Shown piece by piece: positions 27,245 through 37,824 of a DNA stretch of 64,000 bases. Each line of letters starts with the position of its first letter. Position 1 is the stretch's first letter. Position numbers and translations under genes: made by a program. The notes beneath the pieces are model-generated. The model had not been told where the DNA came from. It made no database searches and saw nothing but the letters and a program-made list of their open reading frames with translations. The DNA is from Salinactinospora qingdaonensis (GTDB lineage: Bacteria; Actinomycetota; Actinomycetes; Streptosporangiales; Streptosporangiaceae): the NCBI RefSeq assembly GCF_039539445.1, contig NZ_BAABDD010000025.1, positions 1 through 64,000 of the forward strand, in the 5' to 3' direction.

Positions 27245-28714
27245 TCAGAACAGCTCCGCCTCGCCGGAGGCCACCAGGGGGTGTTCCTCGGTGCGCACCC
27301 CTGGCCGTTCCCCGCACAGCCGCGGCGTGGGCAGCAGCTTCTCCGGGTTGGCGAGGCCCGCGGGGTCGAAGGCGCGCCGCAGCCGCTCCATGGCCGCCAG
27401 GTCGGCGGGGGAGAACATGCGGGGCATGTGGCAGGCCTTGTCCACGCCCACCCCGTGCTCGCCGGTGATGGAGCCGCCGTGCTCGATGCACAGGTCCAAG
27501 ATCGCGCCCGAGACTTCGGCCGCCCGCTCGGCCGCGGCGGAATCGGCGTGGTCGAACAGCACGAGCGGGTGCAGGTTGCCGTCGCCGGCGTGGAACACGT
27601 TGGCCACCCGGATGCCGGTGGTCGCCGAGAGCTCGGCGATGCCGCGCAGCACCTCCGGCAGCGCGGTGCGCGGCACCACGCCGTCCTGGACGATGTAGGC
27701 GGGGCTGATGCGGCCCACCGCCGCGAACGCCGACTTGCGGCCCTTCCACACGCGGGCGCGTTCGGCGGCGTCGGAGGCCGTGCGGATCTCGAAGGCGCCC
27801 GCCTCGCGGCACAGCTCTGTGACGGCGTCGAATTGGGCGTCGACCTCGCTGGCGGGGCCGTCGAGTTCGACGATGAGCACCGCCCCCGCCCCCGGCGGGT
27901 AGTCGCAGTGCACGGCGGCTTCGGCCGCCTCGATCGCCAGCGCGTCCATCATCTCGATCGCCGCGGGCAGCACGCCGGCGGCGATGATGGCCGAGACCGC
28001 GCTGCCGCCGGCGTCCATCGAGGGGAAGGCGGCGAGCAAGGTGCGGACCTTCTCGGGGGCGGGCAGCAGCCGCACGGTGATGCGCGTGGCGATGCCGAGG
28101 GTGCCCTCTGAACCGATGAACGCGCCCATAAGGTCGTAGCCGGGCTGCTCGGCTGCGGTGCCGCCCAGTTCCACGATGCTGCCGTCGGGAGTGACGACCT
28201 GCATGCCCAGCACGTGGTTGACGGTGAACCCGTACTTCAAGCAGTGCGCGCCGCCGGAGTTCTCGGCGATGTTGCCGCCCACGGAGCAGACCTGCTGGCT
28301 TGAGGGGTCGGGGGCGTAGTAGTGGCCGTGCGGTGCCGCGGCGCGGGTGACGTCGAGGTTGAACACGCCCGGTTCCACCACGGCGTACTGGTTGTCGATG
28401 TCGACGCGCAGGATGCGGCGCATCCGCGAGGTCACGATGAGGACGCCTTCGGGGTGGGGCATGGCTCCGCCGGACAGCCCCGTGCCCGAACCGCGCGGCA
28501 CGAACGGCACGCCGTGCTCGGCGCACAGCCGCACCACCTCGGCCACCTGTTCGGCCGTTGTCGGCAGCACCACGGCGCCGGGAACCGCCGAATGGTGGGT
28601 CAGGCCGTCGGCATCGTAGGTGCGGCGTTGTGCCTCCTCAGCGATGACGCCGTCTTCGCCGCATAGGGCGCGCAGTGTGGGCAGCAGCGCGCTGAGGTCG
28701 GGGTTGTCGACCAT
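27245..28714 (-). CDS. glcD: Glycolate oxidase catalytic subunit GlcD
   Basis: FAD-linked oxidase. The PCMH domain shows VPRGSGTGLSGGAMPH and CSVGGNIAENSGGAHCLKYG; the C-terminal FAD-oxidase domain has VFHAGDGNLHPL and ITGEHGVG, the usual metal-binding histidine region. ATG 28714 gives 489 residues; GTG four codons earlier is too close to the GGAGGG ribosome-binding site. First gene of glcDEF. Downstream of malate synthase in the same direction, separated by 145 bases. Confidence 0.93.
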   Translation of the reverse strand: MVDNPDLSALLPTLRALCGEDGVIAEEAQRRTYDADGLTHHSAVPGAVVLPTTAEQVAEVVRLCAEHGVPFVPRGSGTGLSGGAMPHPEGVLIVTSRMRRILRVDIDNQYAVVEPGVFNLDVTRAAAPHGHYYAPDPSSQQVCSVGGNIAENSGGAHCLKYGFTVNHVLGMQVVTPDGSIVELGGTAAEQPGYDLMGAFIGSEGTLGIATRITVRLLPAPEKVRTLLAAFPSMDAGGSAVSAIIAAGVLPAAIEMMDALAIEAAEAAVHCDYPPGAGAVLIVELDGPASEVDAQFDAVTELCREAGAFEIRTASDAAERARVWKGRKSAFAAVGRISPAYIVQDGVVPRTALPEVLRGIAELSATTGIRVANVFHAGDGNLHPLVLFDHADSAAAERAAEVSGAILDLCIEHGGSITGEHGVGVDKACHMPRMFSPADLAAMERLRRAFDPAGLANPEKLLPTPRLCGERPGVRTEEHPLVASGEAELF

Positions 28715-28859
28715 GGGCGCCGTCACCCCCTCCCTGAGTGTCGGCAGGGGCCTGGGGCGGTCGCCGCGCGACCGCGGTAGCACCGTCCTTCCCCGTTGAG
28801 GTGGAACTGTAACGGCCCTACCGCGATCGTGGGGCTATACCCGTTGTTCACCGGGCGTG

Positions 28860-30464
<1,605 letters not shown>

Positions 30465-30495
30465 GAAACCTTTCCTTCCATAAAGTGAAATTTTA

Positions 30496-30511
30496 TTTTG
30501 CTATTCGGAAT
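30496..30511. promoter_or_regulatory. Candidate IclR-family operator upstream of malate synthase
   Basis: TTTTGCTATTCGGAAT lies 32 bases upstream of the aceB start, in an unusually AT-rich stretch. It matches TTTTGCGATACGAAAA at 61721-61736, directly upstream of the IclR-type regulator gene, at 12 of 16 positions. Both have TTTT at one end and AA-rich sequence at the other. The link to that regulator is inference. Confidence 0.5.
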
Positions 30512-30573
30512 TAGGACGCTACTTGGCTCGCGTGGCCTGGTCAACGCCGTACCCATGCGGTGAATCGAGTAGA

Positions 30574-30589
30574 TTTGCCGACAGGCAAA
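30574..30589. promoter_or_regulatory. Perfect inverted repeat between aceB and hflX
   Basis: TTTGCC-GACA-GGCAAA is a perfect 6-bp inverted repeat with a four-base centre, in the 276-base space between divergent aceB and hflX. It looks like an operator for a dimeric regulator; which gene it controls is unknown. The rest of 30465-30740 holds no supported gene. Confidence 0.5.
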
Positions 30590-30740
30590 GGAGTGCCATT
30601 CTTCTCCGCGCCGCCCCCTCCCGCCTCGCCGACGCCCTGAGTGTCCCCCGCGACCATCTCCGCCAAAAAGAACGTGTCACCGTGACGCGGACGTGGCAGT
30701 ATCACAGGAAGAAGTCGCGGCGTTCCCGCGTTGACTCTGG

Positions 30741-32150
30741 ATGGATATGACTACTGCCTTCAACGATGACCTTCCCGAGCAGGGACAACTCGAACTGGAG
30801 GACCGCCGCGCCCTCCGCCGCGTGGCCGGCCTGTCCACTGAGCTCACCGACGTCACCGAGGTCGAGTACCGCTCACTGCGCCTGGAGCGCGTCGTCCTCG
30901 TGGGCGTTTGGACCAGCGGCACCCAACTCGACGCCGACAACTCCCTCCTCGAACTCAAGCAACTCGCCGAGACCGCCGGCGCGCTCGTCCTGGAGGGGCT
31001 CACCCAGCGCCGCAACAAGCCCGACCCCGCGACCTACATCGGACGCGGCAAGGCCGCAGAGCTCCGCGACATCGCCCAAGCCACCGGCGCCGACACCGTC
31101 ATCTGCGACGGTGAGCTCGCGCCTGGCCAGTTGCGCCAACTCGAAGACCTCACCAAGGTGAAGGTCATCGACCGGACCGCGCTGATCCTCGACATCTTCG
31201 CCCAGCACGCGCGCAGCCGCGAAGGCAAGACACAGGTGGAGCTCGCCCAACTCACCTACCTGCTGCCTCGCCTGCGGGGGTGGGGCGATGCCCTGTCCCG
31301 GCAGGCCGGCGGACGCGCCGGCGGCGGCAACGGCGGCGTGGGGCTGCGCGGTCCCGGTGAGACCAAGATCGAAACCGACCGTCGGCGCATCAACAGCCGC
31401 ATGGCCAAGCTGCGCCGCCAGCTCAACCAGATGTCCACCGCCCGCGAGGTCAAACGCGATCGGCGGCGCGTACGGCAGGTCCCGGCCGTGGCTATCGCCG
31501 GCTACACCAACGCTGGCAAGTCCAGCCTGCTCAACCGGCTGACCAAGGCCGGTGTGCTCGTCGAGGACGCCCTGTTCGCCACCCTCGATCCCACCGTGCG
31601 CCAAGCCCGCACTCCCGACGGCCGCGCGTTCACGCTCAGCGACACCGTCGGGTTCGTGCGCCACCTGCCGCACCAGCTTGTCGACGCCTTCCGCTCCACC
31701 CTCGACGAGGTCGCCGAGGCCGATTTGATCCTGCACGTCGTCGACGGCTCCCACCCCGACCCCGAACAGCAGCTCGCCGCGGTGCGCGAAGTCTTCGCCG
31801 AGATCGGAGCCCAAGACGTTCCCGAACTCGTCGTGATCAACAAGATCGACGCCGCTGACCCGTTCACGCTCAAGCGACTGATCACCAAGGACCCGCAGGC
31901 GACAGAGGTCTCGGCGCGCACCGGCCGGGGGATGGACCGCCTGGTCACCGCCATCGCCGACGCCCTGCCCACGCTCGACCGCGAGGTCCGCGTGGTGCTG
32001 CCCTACCACCGCGGCGACCTGGTCTCGCGCGTGCACCAAGAGGGCCGCGTCCTCACCGAGGAACACACCGGTGACGGCACACTCATGCACGCCCGGGTCC
32101 CCGAGGTCCTGGCCAGCCAGCTCGACAACTACCCCGCCCCGGTCGCCTGA
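30741..32150 (+). CDS. hflX: Ribosome-associated GTPase HflX
   Basis: HflX splits stalled or hibernating ribosomes. The 469-residue protein has the N-terminal HflX domain (LELKQLAETAGALVLEG, YIGRGKAAEL), a Gly-rich GGRAGGGNGGVGLRGPGETK linker, and a G domain with GYTNAGKSSLLN (G1), DTVGFVRHLP (G3), NKID (G4) and SART (G5). ATG 30741 and ATG 30747 are both possible starts; ribosome-binding sequence is weak for both. It closes the miaB/miaA/dapF/hflX set found in actinomycetes, here interrupted by transporter and glycolate genes. Confidence 0.94.
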   Translation: MDMTTAFNDDLPEQGQLELEDRRALRRVAGLSTELTDVTEVEYRSLRLERVVLVGVWTSGTQLDADNSLLELKQLAETAGALVLEGLTQRRNKPDPATYIGRGKAAELRDIAQATGADTVICDGELAPGQLRQLEDLTKVKVIDRTALILDIFAQHARSREGKTQVELAQLTYLLPRLRGWGDALSRQAGGRAGGGNGGVGLRGPGETKIETDRRRINSRMAKLRRQLNQMSTAREVKRDRRRVRQVPAVAIAGYTNAGKSSLLNRLTKAGVLVEDALFATLDPTVRQARTPDGRAFTLSDTVGFVRHLPHQLVDAFRSTLDEVAEADLILHVVDGSHPDPEQQLAAVREVFAEIGAQDVPELVVINKIDAADPFTLKRLITKDPQATEVSARTGRGMDRLVTAIADALPTLDREVRVVLPYHRGDLVSRVHQEGRVLTEEHTGDGTLMHARVPEVLASQLDNYPAPVA

Positions 32151-32164
32151 CCACGCCGTCGCAG

Positions 32165-32197
32165 CGCCCCTCCCCACCCGAGCGTACGGGAGGGGCG
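32165..32197 (+). terminator. Terminator of hflX
   Basis: CGCCCCTCCC (32165-32174) and GGGAGGGGCG (32188-32197) form a perfect 10-bp stem, 15 bases after the hflX stop. No T-run follows. Confidence 0.65.
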
Positions 32198-32629
32198 ACG
32201 CCCGCGTCCCCAGCTCCCACCGGCAGCGCCGCCTCACCCGGCGCCACCCGCTGTCGGTGCGGTGACCATCAGCTTACGTGTGCGTAAGAATTCCGAGGCC
32301 GCGGCGGCCTCCTCTAGCGTTAGCGCTGGTAAGGCTGCCCCAGCCATGACCCTAGCGAATCCGATGACACTCGGTTTCGCTCAAGCGGTACTGTGCGGGG
32401 CCGCTCGCCGTCTACTCTTTTAGGGCAGAGAGCTATACATCTCATTGGCCAATGAACTACGGTTTCCTTCACTGGCCTGAGATGAGTCCTTCGGCCTCCC
32501 CCTGGACGCCGACGCCTGCCCCGTGGCCAGACCAGCCGAAGATGAGGTCACCTCATGACTGTTCGCATGTGTGCCGATCCAACTGTGCCGTGGCGGCCGT
32601 GACATCGAGGGCGGGCGAGCGGTGAGACC
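32198..32629. other. Gap before the hutI-like gene with several palindromes
   Basis: No gene is seen. Present are CTTACG-TGTG-CGTAAG at 32273-32288, a GAGGCCG/CGGCCTC hairpin at 32295-32311 and a perfect palindrome CATTGGCCAATG at 32443-32454 next to a TATACAT stretch that could be a -10. These are candidate operator and promoter elements for the downstream gene. Confidence 0.45.
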
Positions 32630-33838
32630 ATGACCGTACGACTGCTGACCAACATCGGGCGACTGTGGACCGGCACCGAGATCCTCAGTAACGCGGCGAT
32701 GATGATAAAAAACGACCGGGTCGTGTGGGTCGGCCCGGCGGCCGAGCTACCCCAATCGCTGCCCGGCGTCATCGACGACATCGTCGACGTCGACGATGTC
32801 GACAACCTTGCCGGCGGCTTCGTCACGCCCGGCCTCATCGACGCCCACACCCACCCCGTCTACGCCGGTAACCGCTACGCCGAGATCAACATGCGCGCCA
32901 GCGGCGCCTCCACCGCCGAGATCAACGCCGCCGGCGGCGGTGTCGCCTCCACCGTCACCGTCACTCGCGGCACCGACCCGTGGACCTTGTGCAACGGGGT
33001 GCGCGAGCGGTTACGTCTCTGGCTGCTCAGCGGCACCACCACCGTGGAAGCCAAAACCGGCTACCACCTCACCCGCGACGGCGAACTCGCCGACGTCCGG
33101 CTGCTGCGTTCCCTGGAGGAGGAGCCGGGCATGCCCCGGCTGCACGTCACCTTCTTCCCCGCCCACGCCGTGCCACCGGAGTACTTCGGGCGCCCCCGCG
33201 ACTACGTCGAAGCGGTCGGCTCCTGGCTGAGCGACGCCGCCCAAGCTGGTGCCGACGGCGTCGACGTGTTCTGCGACGGTCAGCAGTTCACCGCCGACGA
33301 CGCGCGATGGCTGCTCTCCACCGGACGCGCTTCTGGCCTGCAAACCCGGATGCACGCCTGCTCGCGCCCGCGCCACGGTGCCGTACGCATGGGAGCCGAC
33401 TTGCAGTGCTCCTCGGTCGACCTCGTCAACGACACCGACGATGACGACATCCTCGCGTTGGCCAAATCCGCCACACCCGTCGTCGTCTGCCCCACCAACT
33501 CCCTGTACGAGCGCCGCACCCCACCGGTGCGGGCGCTGCTCGATCACGGGGTGCCCGTAGCGCTGGGCACCGATCACAACCCCGGCCAATCCGGCTCCAC
33601 CCAGATGCCGCTCACCGTGTGCATGGCCATCGCCATGTTCAACATGAGCGTCCTGGAAGCGTTGCGCGCGGCCACGGTCGGCGGCGCCATAGCCCTGGGA
33701 TCTCCCGATCGTGGGATTCTCGCCAACGGCTACCTCGCCGACATCGTGCAGTGGGACGCCGACCACGAAGGCGCCTTCGCCTGGGCCTACGGCCTCAAAG
33801 CCCTCCGCGTGTGGCGCGGCGGCGAATCCATCCGTTAG
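32630..33838 (+). CDS. HutI-like amidohydrolase (imidazolonepropionase homologue, atypical)
   Basis: The 402-residue protein aligns over its length with imidazolonepropionase, the third enzyme of histidine degradation: metal-binding DAHTHPVYAGNR, INAAGGGVASTV, EAKTGYHL, metal-ligand histidine in RMHACS and aspartate in LGTDHNPGQ. The residues expected after HA-D-E and in SADHL, which are catalytic in Bacillus HutI (Glu252 and His272, from memory), are replaced by S and D (HACS, SSVDLV). So it may be a divergent enzyme with another substrate. No other hut gene is nearby. One TTA codon at 33011. ATG 32630 follows GCGAGCGGTGAG. Confidence 0.75.
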   Translation: MTVRLLTNIGRLWTGTEILSNAAMMIKNDRVVWVGPAAELPQSLPGVIDDIVDVDDVDNLAGGFVTPGLIDAHTHPVYAGNRYAEINMRASGASTAEINAAGGGVASTVTVTRGTDPWTLCNGVRERLRLWLLSGTTTVEAKTGYHLTRDGELADVRLLRSLEEEPGMPRLHVTFFPAHAVPPEYFGRPRDYVEAVGSWLSDAAQAGADGVDVFCDGQQFTADDARWLLSTGRASGLQTRMHACSRPRHGAVRMGADLQCSSVDLVNDTDDDDILALAKSATPVVVCPTNSLYERRTPPVRALLDHGVPVALGTDHNPGQSGSTQMPLTVCMAIAMFNMSVLEALRAATVGGAIALGSPDRGILANGYLADIVQWDADHEGAFAWAYGLKALRVWRGGESIR

Positions 33839-33923
33839 GCCGGATCTCGCCGCTGTCCCGCACAACCGTGGCTCCCGGCCCGCGAAAAGCCACCTCGGCG
33901 GCAGTGCCACGCCTGCCGTCTCC

Positions 33924-34889
33924 TCACCCTCGCTGGTTGCGGGCGGCGGCGATCTCGATGACGGCGCGCTCCAGCGCATACCCCGGGTCACGACCGGCGC
34001 CCTTGATCAACGCATCAGTCTCGGCCACGACCTCCAACGCCCGCGCCACCCCCTGCGGTGTCCAGCCCCGCGCCTGCTGCCGCAGCGTGCGCAGCTTCCA
34101 CGGGGGCACCTTGGCGCGTTTGGCGAGGTCGGCGTCACTCATGCCGCGCGGTGGCTGAGCCGCGACCGCGAGCCCCCGCACCGCCCCCGCCAGCGCACTG
34201 TTGATCAACACCGGCGCAGTCCCCACCGTCAACGACCAGCGCAACTGTTCCAGCGCCTCTCCGAGCTTGCCCTCCACGGCCCGATCGGCGACGGTGAACC
34301 CCGACGCTTCAGCCTTACCGGTGTGGTACCGCGCCACGGTCTCGGTGCCCACCCGTCCCTCAGTGTCGGCGACGAGCTGGGTGCAGGCGGCGGCCAGCTC
34401 CCGCAGGTCGTTACCGACCGCGTCGAGCAGCGCCTGGGCTGCGTCCTGGGTGATCTGCCGCCCGGCGCGCTGGAACTCCCCTTTGACGAACTGGAGACGC
34501 TCGGCCGCCTTCGTGGGCTTGGGGCAGTCGATCCGCTGCGCTCCCGCCTTCTTCGCCGCCTCCAGCAGCGCCTTACCCTTCGCGCCACCGGCATGGGTGA
34601 GCACCAGCACCACATCGTCGGCCGGAGCGTTGAGGTAGGCGGTGACCTCGGCAGCGATGTCCTTGGTGAAGTCCTGCGCCGAGCGCAGCACCACTACGCG
34701 CCGCTCCCCGAACAGCGACGGCGACGTCACCTCCACCAGCGTGCCGGCCGTGACCTGAGAAGGCACGAGATCGTGCACGTCAACTTCGGGGTCGTCAGCC
34801 CGCGCCGCCGCCACGATCTCGGCCACGGCACGGTCGACGAGCAGTTCCTCTTCACCGACGATGACGGAAAGCAACGAGACGGAGCCCAT
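33924..34889 (-). CDS. holA: DNA polymerase III delta subunit HolA
   Basis: Clamp-loader subunit that opens the sliding clamp. The 321-residue protein begins SLLSVIVGEEELLVDRAVAE and carries DVHDLVPSQVTAGTLVEVTS, SLFGERRVVVL and the central LLDAVGNDLRELAAACTQL, all typical of HolA. It is downstream of the competence genes comEA-comEC in most actinomycetes; here a cupin gene on the opposite strand lies between holA and comEC. Confidence 0.92.
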   Translation of the reverse strand: MGSVSLLSVIVGEEELLVDRAVAEIVAAARADDPEVDVHDLVPSQVTAGTLVEVTSPSLFGERRVVVLRSAQDFTKDIAAEVTAYLNAPADDVVLVLTHAGGAKGKALLEAAKKAGAQRIDCPKPTKAAERLQFVKGEFQRAGRQITQDAAQALLDAVGNDLRELAAACTQLVADTEGRVGTETVARYHTGKAEASGFTVADRAVEGKLGEALEQLRWSLTVGTAPVLINSALAGAVRGLAVAAQPPRGMSDADLAKRAKVPPWKLRTLRQQARGWTPQGVARALEVVAETDALIKGAGRDPGYALERAVIEIAAARNQRG

Positions 34890-35034
34890 GCCAGCAGCAT
34901 GCCACGCCTAGGCGACAGGATGGTCCCGTGGCGGGCACCACCCCCTGACTCGTCCGGATGTCCACACGGGTGAGTTCAGCCAAAACCGCACGTAGGCTCC
35001 GACCCCACTGGAGCAAACAGCGAGGAGAACCCCC

Positions 35035-35424
35035 GTGACCGACCAAAAGCAGCCCGCCCCCGCCCCACGCAAAGTCAACCTCAGCGCCGCCTTCGCCGGT
35101 TTCAGCGACACCTGGAGCCCCAAAGTGGCCGGCGACATCAACGACATGCAACTGAAGCTGGTCAAACTCACCGGAGCGTTCGTCTGGCACCACCACGAGG
35201 CCGAAGATGAGCTGTTCCTCGTCGTCAACGGGCGGATGCGCATGTGTCTGCGCGACGGCGACGTCACCGTCCTGCCGGGGGAGTTCATCATCATCCCGCG
35301 TGGGGTGGAGCACTGCCCTGTCGCCGAAGAGGACTGCGAGGTGGTCCTCCTCGAACCCACCACCACCAGCAACACGGGAAACGTGCGCGAGGCACGCACC
35401 GTCGACAAGCCCGAACGTATCTGA
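35035..35424 (+). CDS. Cupin domain protein
   Basis: The 129-residue protein has both cupin motifs: WHHHEAEDELFLVVNG (metal-binding His and Glu) and PGEFIIIPRGVEHCPVA. It is a small single-domain cupin of unknown substrate, possibly a mannose-6-phosphate-isomerase-like binding fold. GTG 35035 is preceded by GCGAGGAGAACC. It converges on comEC with only 12 bases between stop codons and diverges from holA. Confidence 0.85.
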   Translation: MTDQKQPAPAPRKVNLSAAFAGFSDTWSPKVAGDINDMQLKLVKLTGAFVWHHHEAEDELFLVVNGRMRMCLRDGDVTVLPGEFIIIPRGVEHCPVAEEDCEVVLLEPTTTSNTGNVREARTVDKPERI

Positions 35425-35436
35425 TCGGGCACCGGC

Positions 35437-37824
35437 TCACCCGCGCTCGCGGCCACGCCAGGCCACCGCCGCGCCCCCGCCGGGCGTGGCGGTGACAGCG
35501 ATATCGCCATGCAGGTCGGTGCGGTAGGACGCCGTCGTCAGCGAACGCAGCAGCGTCCACGTCGCGGGCGCGGGGTGCCCGTAAGGGTTGTCGGCTCCCA
35601 CCGAGGTGAGCGTGACCCGAGGACGAGCCGCCCGCAGGAACGCCTCTTCCTGCTCCCCGGCCCCGTGGTGGGGTGTTTTCAACACGTCGACGTCACGAAT
35701 GGCGCGGCTGCCCACCAGGGCCCGCTGCGGCGGCCCTTCGATGTCACCAGTCAACAGCACCCGCAGTGACGCGCCAGCCGGGTCGCCCGCGCGCCCGCCG
35801 GCGCGTCCCTCGCTTCCGTCCGCGGCACCCGGCCGCCACCGCGCCAACAGCACCAGGCTGCCGTCGTTGGAGCCAAGCTCGGCCGCGCGCGAAGGCCACA
35901 GGGTCTGCAACCGCCACGGCCCCTCGACACGCTCGTGCCCCGCCGCCCCGGTACGCACCGCTGCCCCCGCCGCGGTGAGCCGTCGTAGTGTCTCAGGGGA
36001 GTCGAAGCCACGCGGCACCAGCGCCGCCCCCACCTCGCGTCCCCGCAGCGCCCCGGGCACCCCTCCCACATGGTCGCTGTCGCCATGCGAGAGCACCAGC
36101 AGCGCGATCTCGCCCACCCTCAGCCGTTGCAGGCACTGGTCCACCGCCGCCGGATCGGGGCCGGTGTCGACCACGACCGCGCGCCCCTCACCGGCCCACA
36201 GCGCCAGCGCATCGCCCTGGCCCACATCGCAGGCCACCAGCAGCCACCGATCCGGCGGCCACGCCGGCGCCACCAGCCGCACCACGAGCGCCGCCCCACA
36301 CACCGAGCAGGCCAGCGCCACCGCCGCGCGACGTACCCGCCCCCGAACGGCCAGCAGCGCCAGCACCAAAGCCGCCAGCCCCACCGCCCCCACCAGGTCG
36401 TCGCGCCACGCCAGCGCCCCACCCGGCACGTCGGCCCCTGCGGCGGCCACGGTGGCCGTCCAGGTCACCGCTGTCGCCGGGAGCCACACCGCCAACCGCG
36501 CCAGCGCTACCGAAGCCACAGCGACGGCGGTCACCGCGAACCCGCCGATCGTGGCTACCGCCACCACCGGTGCGACCGCCACGTTGGCAGGGATCGCGAT
36601 CCAACTCACCTCCCCTGCGAGCAGGACGAGCACGGGCGCGCACGCCACATGCGCGGCGGTCGCCACCGCCACCGGCTCGGCCACGACCCGCGGCACACGC
36701 CGCGCCCACCGGTCTCGCCAACGTGGGGCGAGCACCACGATCCCGCCCGTGGCCAGAACCGACAGCGCGAACCCGTAAGAGCGCGCCAACTCCGGAACGA
36801 ACAGCAGCAGCCCCAGCACCGAGGCGGCCAGCGCCGCCACGGCCGAGCGGGAGCGTCCCGAGGCCAACGCGGCCAACGCCACCGCTGCCATGAACGCCGC
36901 CCGCAGCACGCTGGGTTCTGGCCGAGCCACCACGACGAACACCGGGATCATCACGGCACCGCCGCCCACAGCGGCCCACACGGGCAGCCGCAGCCACCGC
37001 GCCACCGCCAGCACTGTCCCGGTGAGGATGGCCAGGTTGGCCCCCGACACGGTTAACAAGTGGGTCATGCCGGTGGCGCGGAACTCCTCTCGGGTCTGTG
37101 GCGCTACGCCGGAGACATCCCCCACGACCATCGCCGGCAGCAGTCCCCGCTCCGGTTGTGGCAGCACCGCGCACGCAGCCCGCAGCCGTTGCCGCACCGT
37201 GCCCGCCAGTTCCTGCACCGTTGTGGCAGGGCTGACCTCGCGCGGTGGCCCGCGCACCGGCACCAGGGCCGCCACCAACCCGTCGTCGCGCGCTTGCAGC
37301 AGCGTGCCTTGAGCTCGCACCCGTTGGCTCGGCAGCAGCGCGCTCCACTGCTCACCCGAAGCCAGCAGCACCACAGGCACTCGGGTGCGTACGTGTTCTC
37401 CCGCCACCTCCACCCACGCTGTCCGCCCTTCGATCACGTACTCATGGCCGCCGGCTCCCGCCGGCCCCACCCGAGCGCGGGGATCGCGGGTAATGGTCAC
37501 CGCCAGCTCAACCACCTCCTCTCGCGCGGCCAACCGCGTGAGAGGGCTCGACTCGACCGTGGCCAACCGCCCGGCCACCACGAAAGCACCCGTGCCCGAA
37601 CACAACAGCACCGCGACCACACCCGCCACCGACCATTCCCGTCTCGCGCGCCCCACCACCAGCGCCAGCCCCGCCAACACCGCCAGCACCGCCCCCACCA
37701 CCACGGCACTCGCGGCAGAACCACCGAGCAGCACCAGCATGGTCAGCCACGTCGCCACCGCGGGAGCCACCAGCCGCAGATCCAGCCGTTCGGAAAAGTC
37801 GAACGGCCCCGCTTCCCACCGCAT
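35437..37824 (-). CDS. comEC: ComEC/Rec2 DNA-uptake channel protein
   Basis: Polytopic membrane protein that forms the channel for incoming single-stranded DNA. The 795-residue protein has an N-terminal OB-like domain, a competence domain (HLLTVSGANLAILTG, about 250-500) with many hydrophobic segments, and a C-terminal metallo-beta-lactamase-like domain with VVDTGPDPAAVDQ and LSHGDSDHVGG. The TGATG overlap with comEA implies coupled translation. One TTA codon (37054) is in the LLTVSG motif. Natural competence has not been shown by sequence alone; the genes are common in actinomycetes. Confidence 0.92.
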   Translation of the reverse strand: MRWEAGPFDFSERLDLRLVAPAVATWLTMLVLLGGSAASAVVVGAVLAVLAGLALVVGRARREWSVAGVVAVLLCSGTGAFVVAGRLATVESSPLTRLAAREEVVELAVTITRDPRARVGPAGAGGHEYVIEGRTAWVEVAGEHVRTRVPVVLLASGEQWSALLPSQRVRAQGTLLQARDDGLVAALVPVRGPPREVSPATTVQELAGTVRQRLRAACAVLPQPERGLLPAMVVGDVSGVAPQTREEFRATGMTHLLTVSGANLAILTGTVLAVARWLRLPVWAAVGGGAVMIPVFVVVARPEPSVLRAAFMAAVALAALASGRSRSAVAALAASVLGLLLFVPELARSYGFALSVLATGGIVVLAPRWRDRWARRVPRVVAEPVAVATAAHVACAPVLVLLAGEVSWIAIPANVAVAPVVAVATIGGFAVTAVAVASVALARLAVWLPATAVTWTATVAAAGADVPGGALAWRDDLVGAVGLAALVLALLAVRGRVRRAAVALACSVCGAALVVRLVAPAWPPDRWLLVACDVGQGDALALWAGEGRAVVVDTGPDPAAVDQCLQRLRVGEIALLVLSHGDSDHVGGVPGALRGREVGAALVPRGFDSPETLRRLTAAGAAVRTGAAGHERVEGPWRLQTLWPSRAAELGSNDGSLVLLARWRPGAADGSEGRAGGRAGDPAGASLRVLLTGDIEGPPQRALVGSRAIRDVDVLKTPHHGAGEQEEAFLRAARPRVTLTSVGADNPYGHPAPATWTLLRSLTTASYRTDLHGDIAVTATPGGGAAVAWRGRERG

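Noticed and set aside
25577..28111. 844-codon plus-strand ORF opposite glcDEF
   Set aside because: Antisense shadow of the glc genes; composition is that of a reversed high-GC coding strand.
30523..30750. 75-codon ORF upstream of hflX
   Set aside because: No ribosome-binding site, overlaps the hflX start, and crosses the inverted repeat and probable promoter region.
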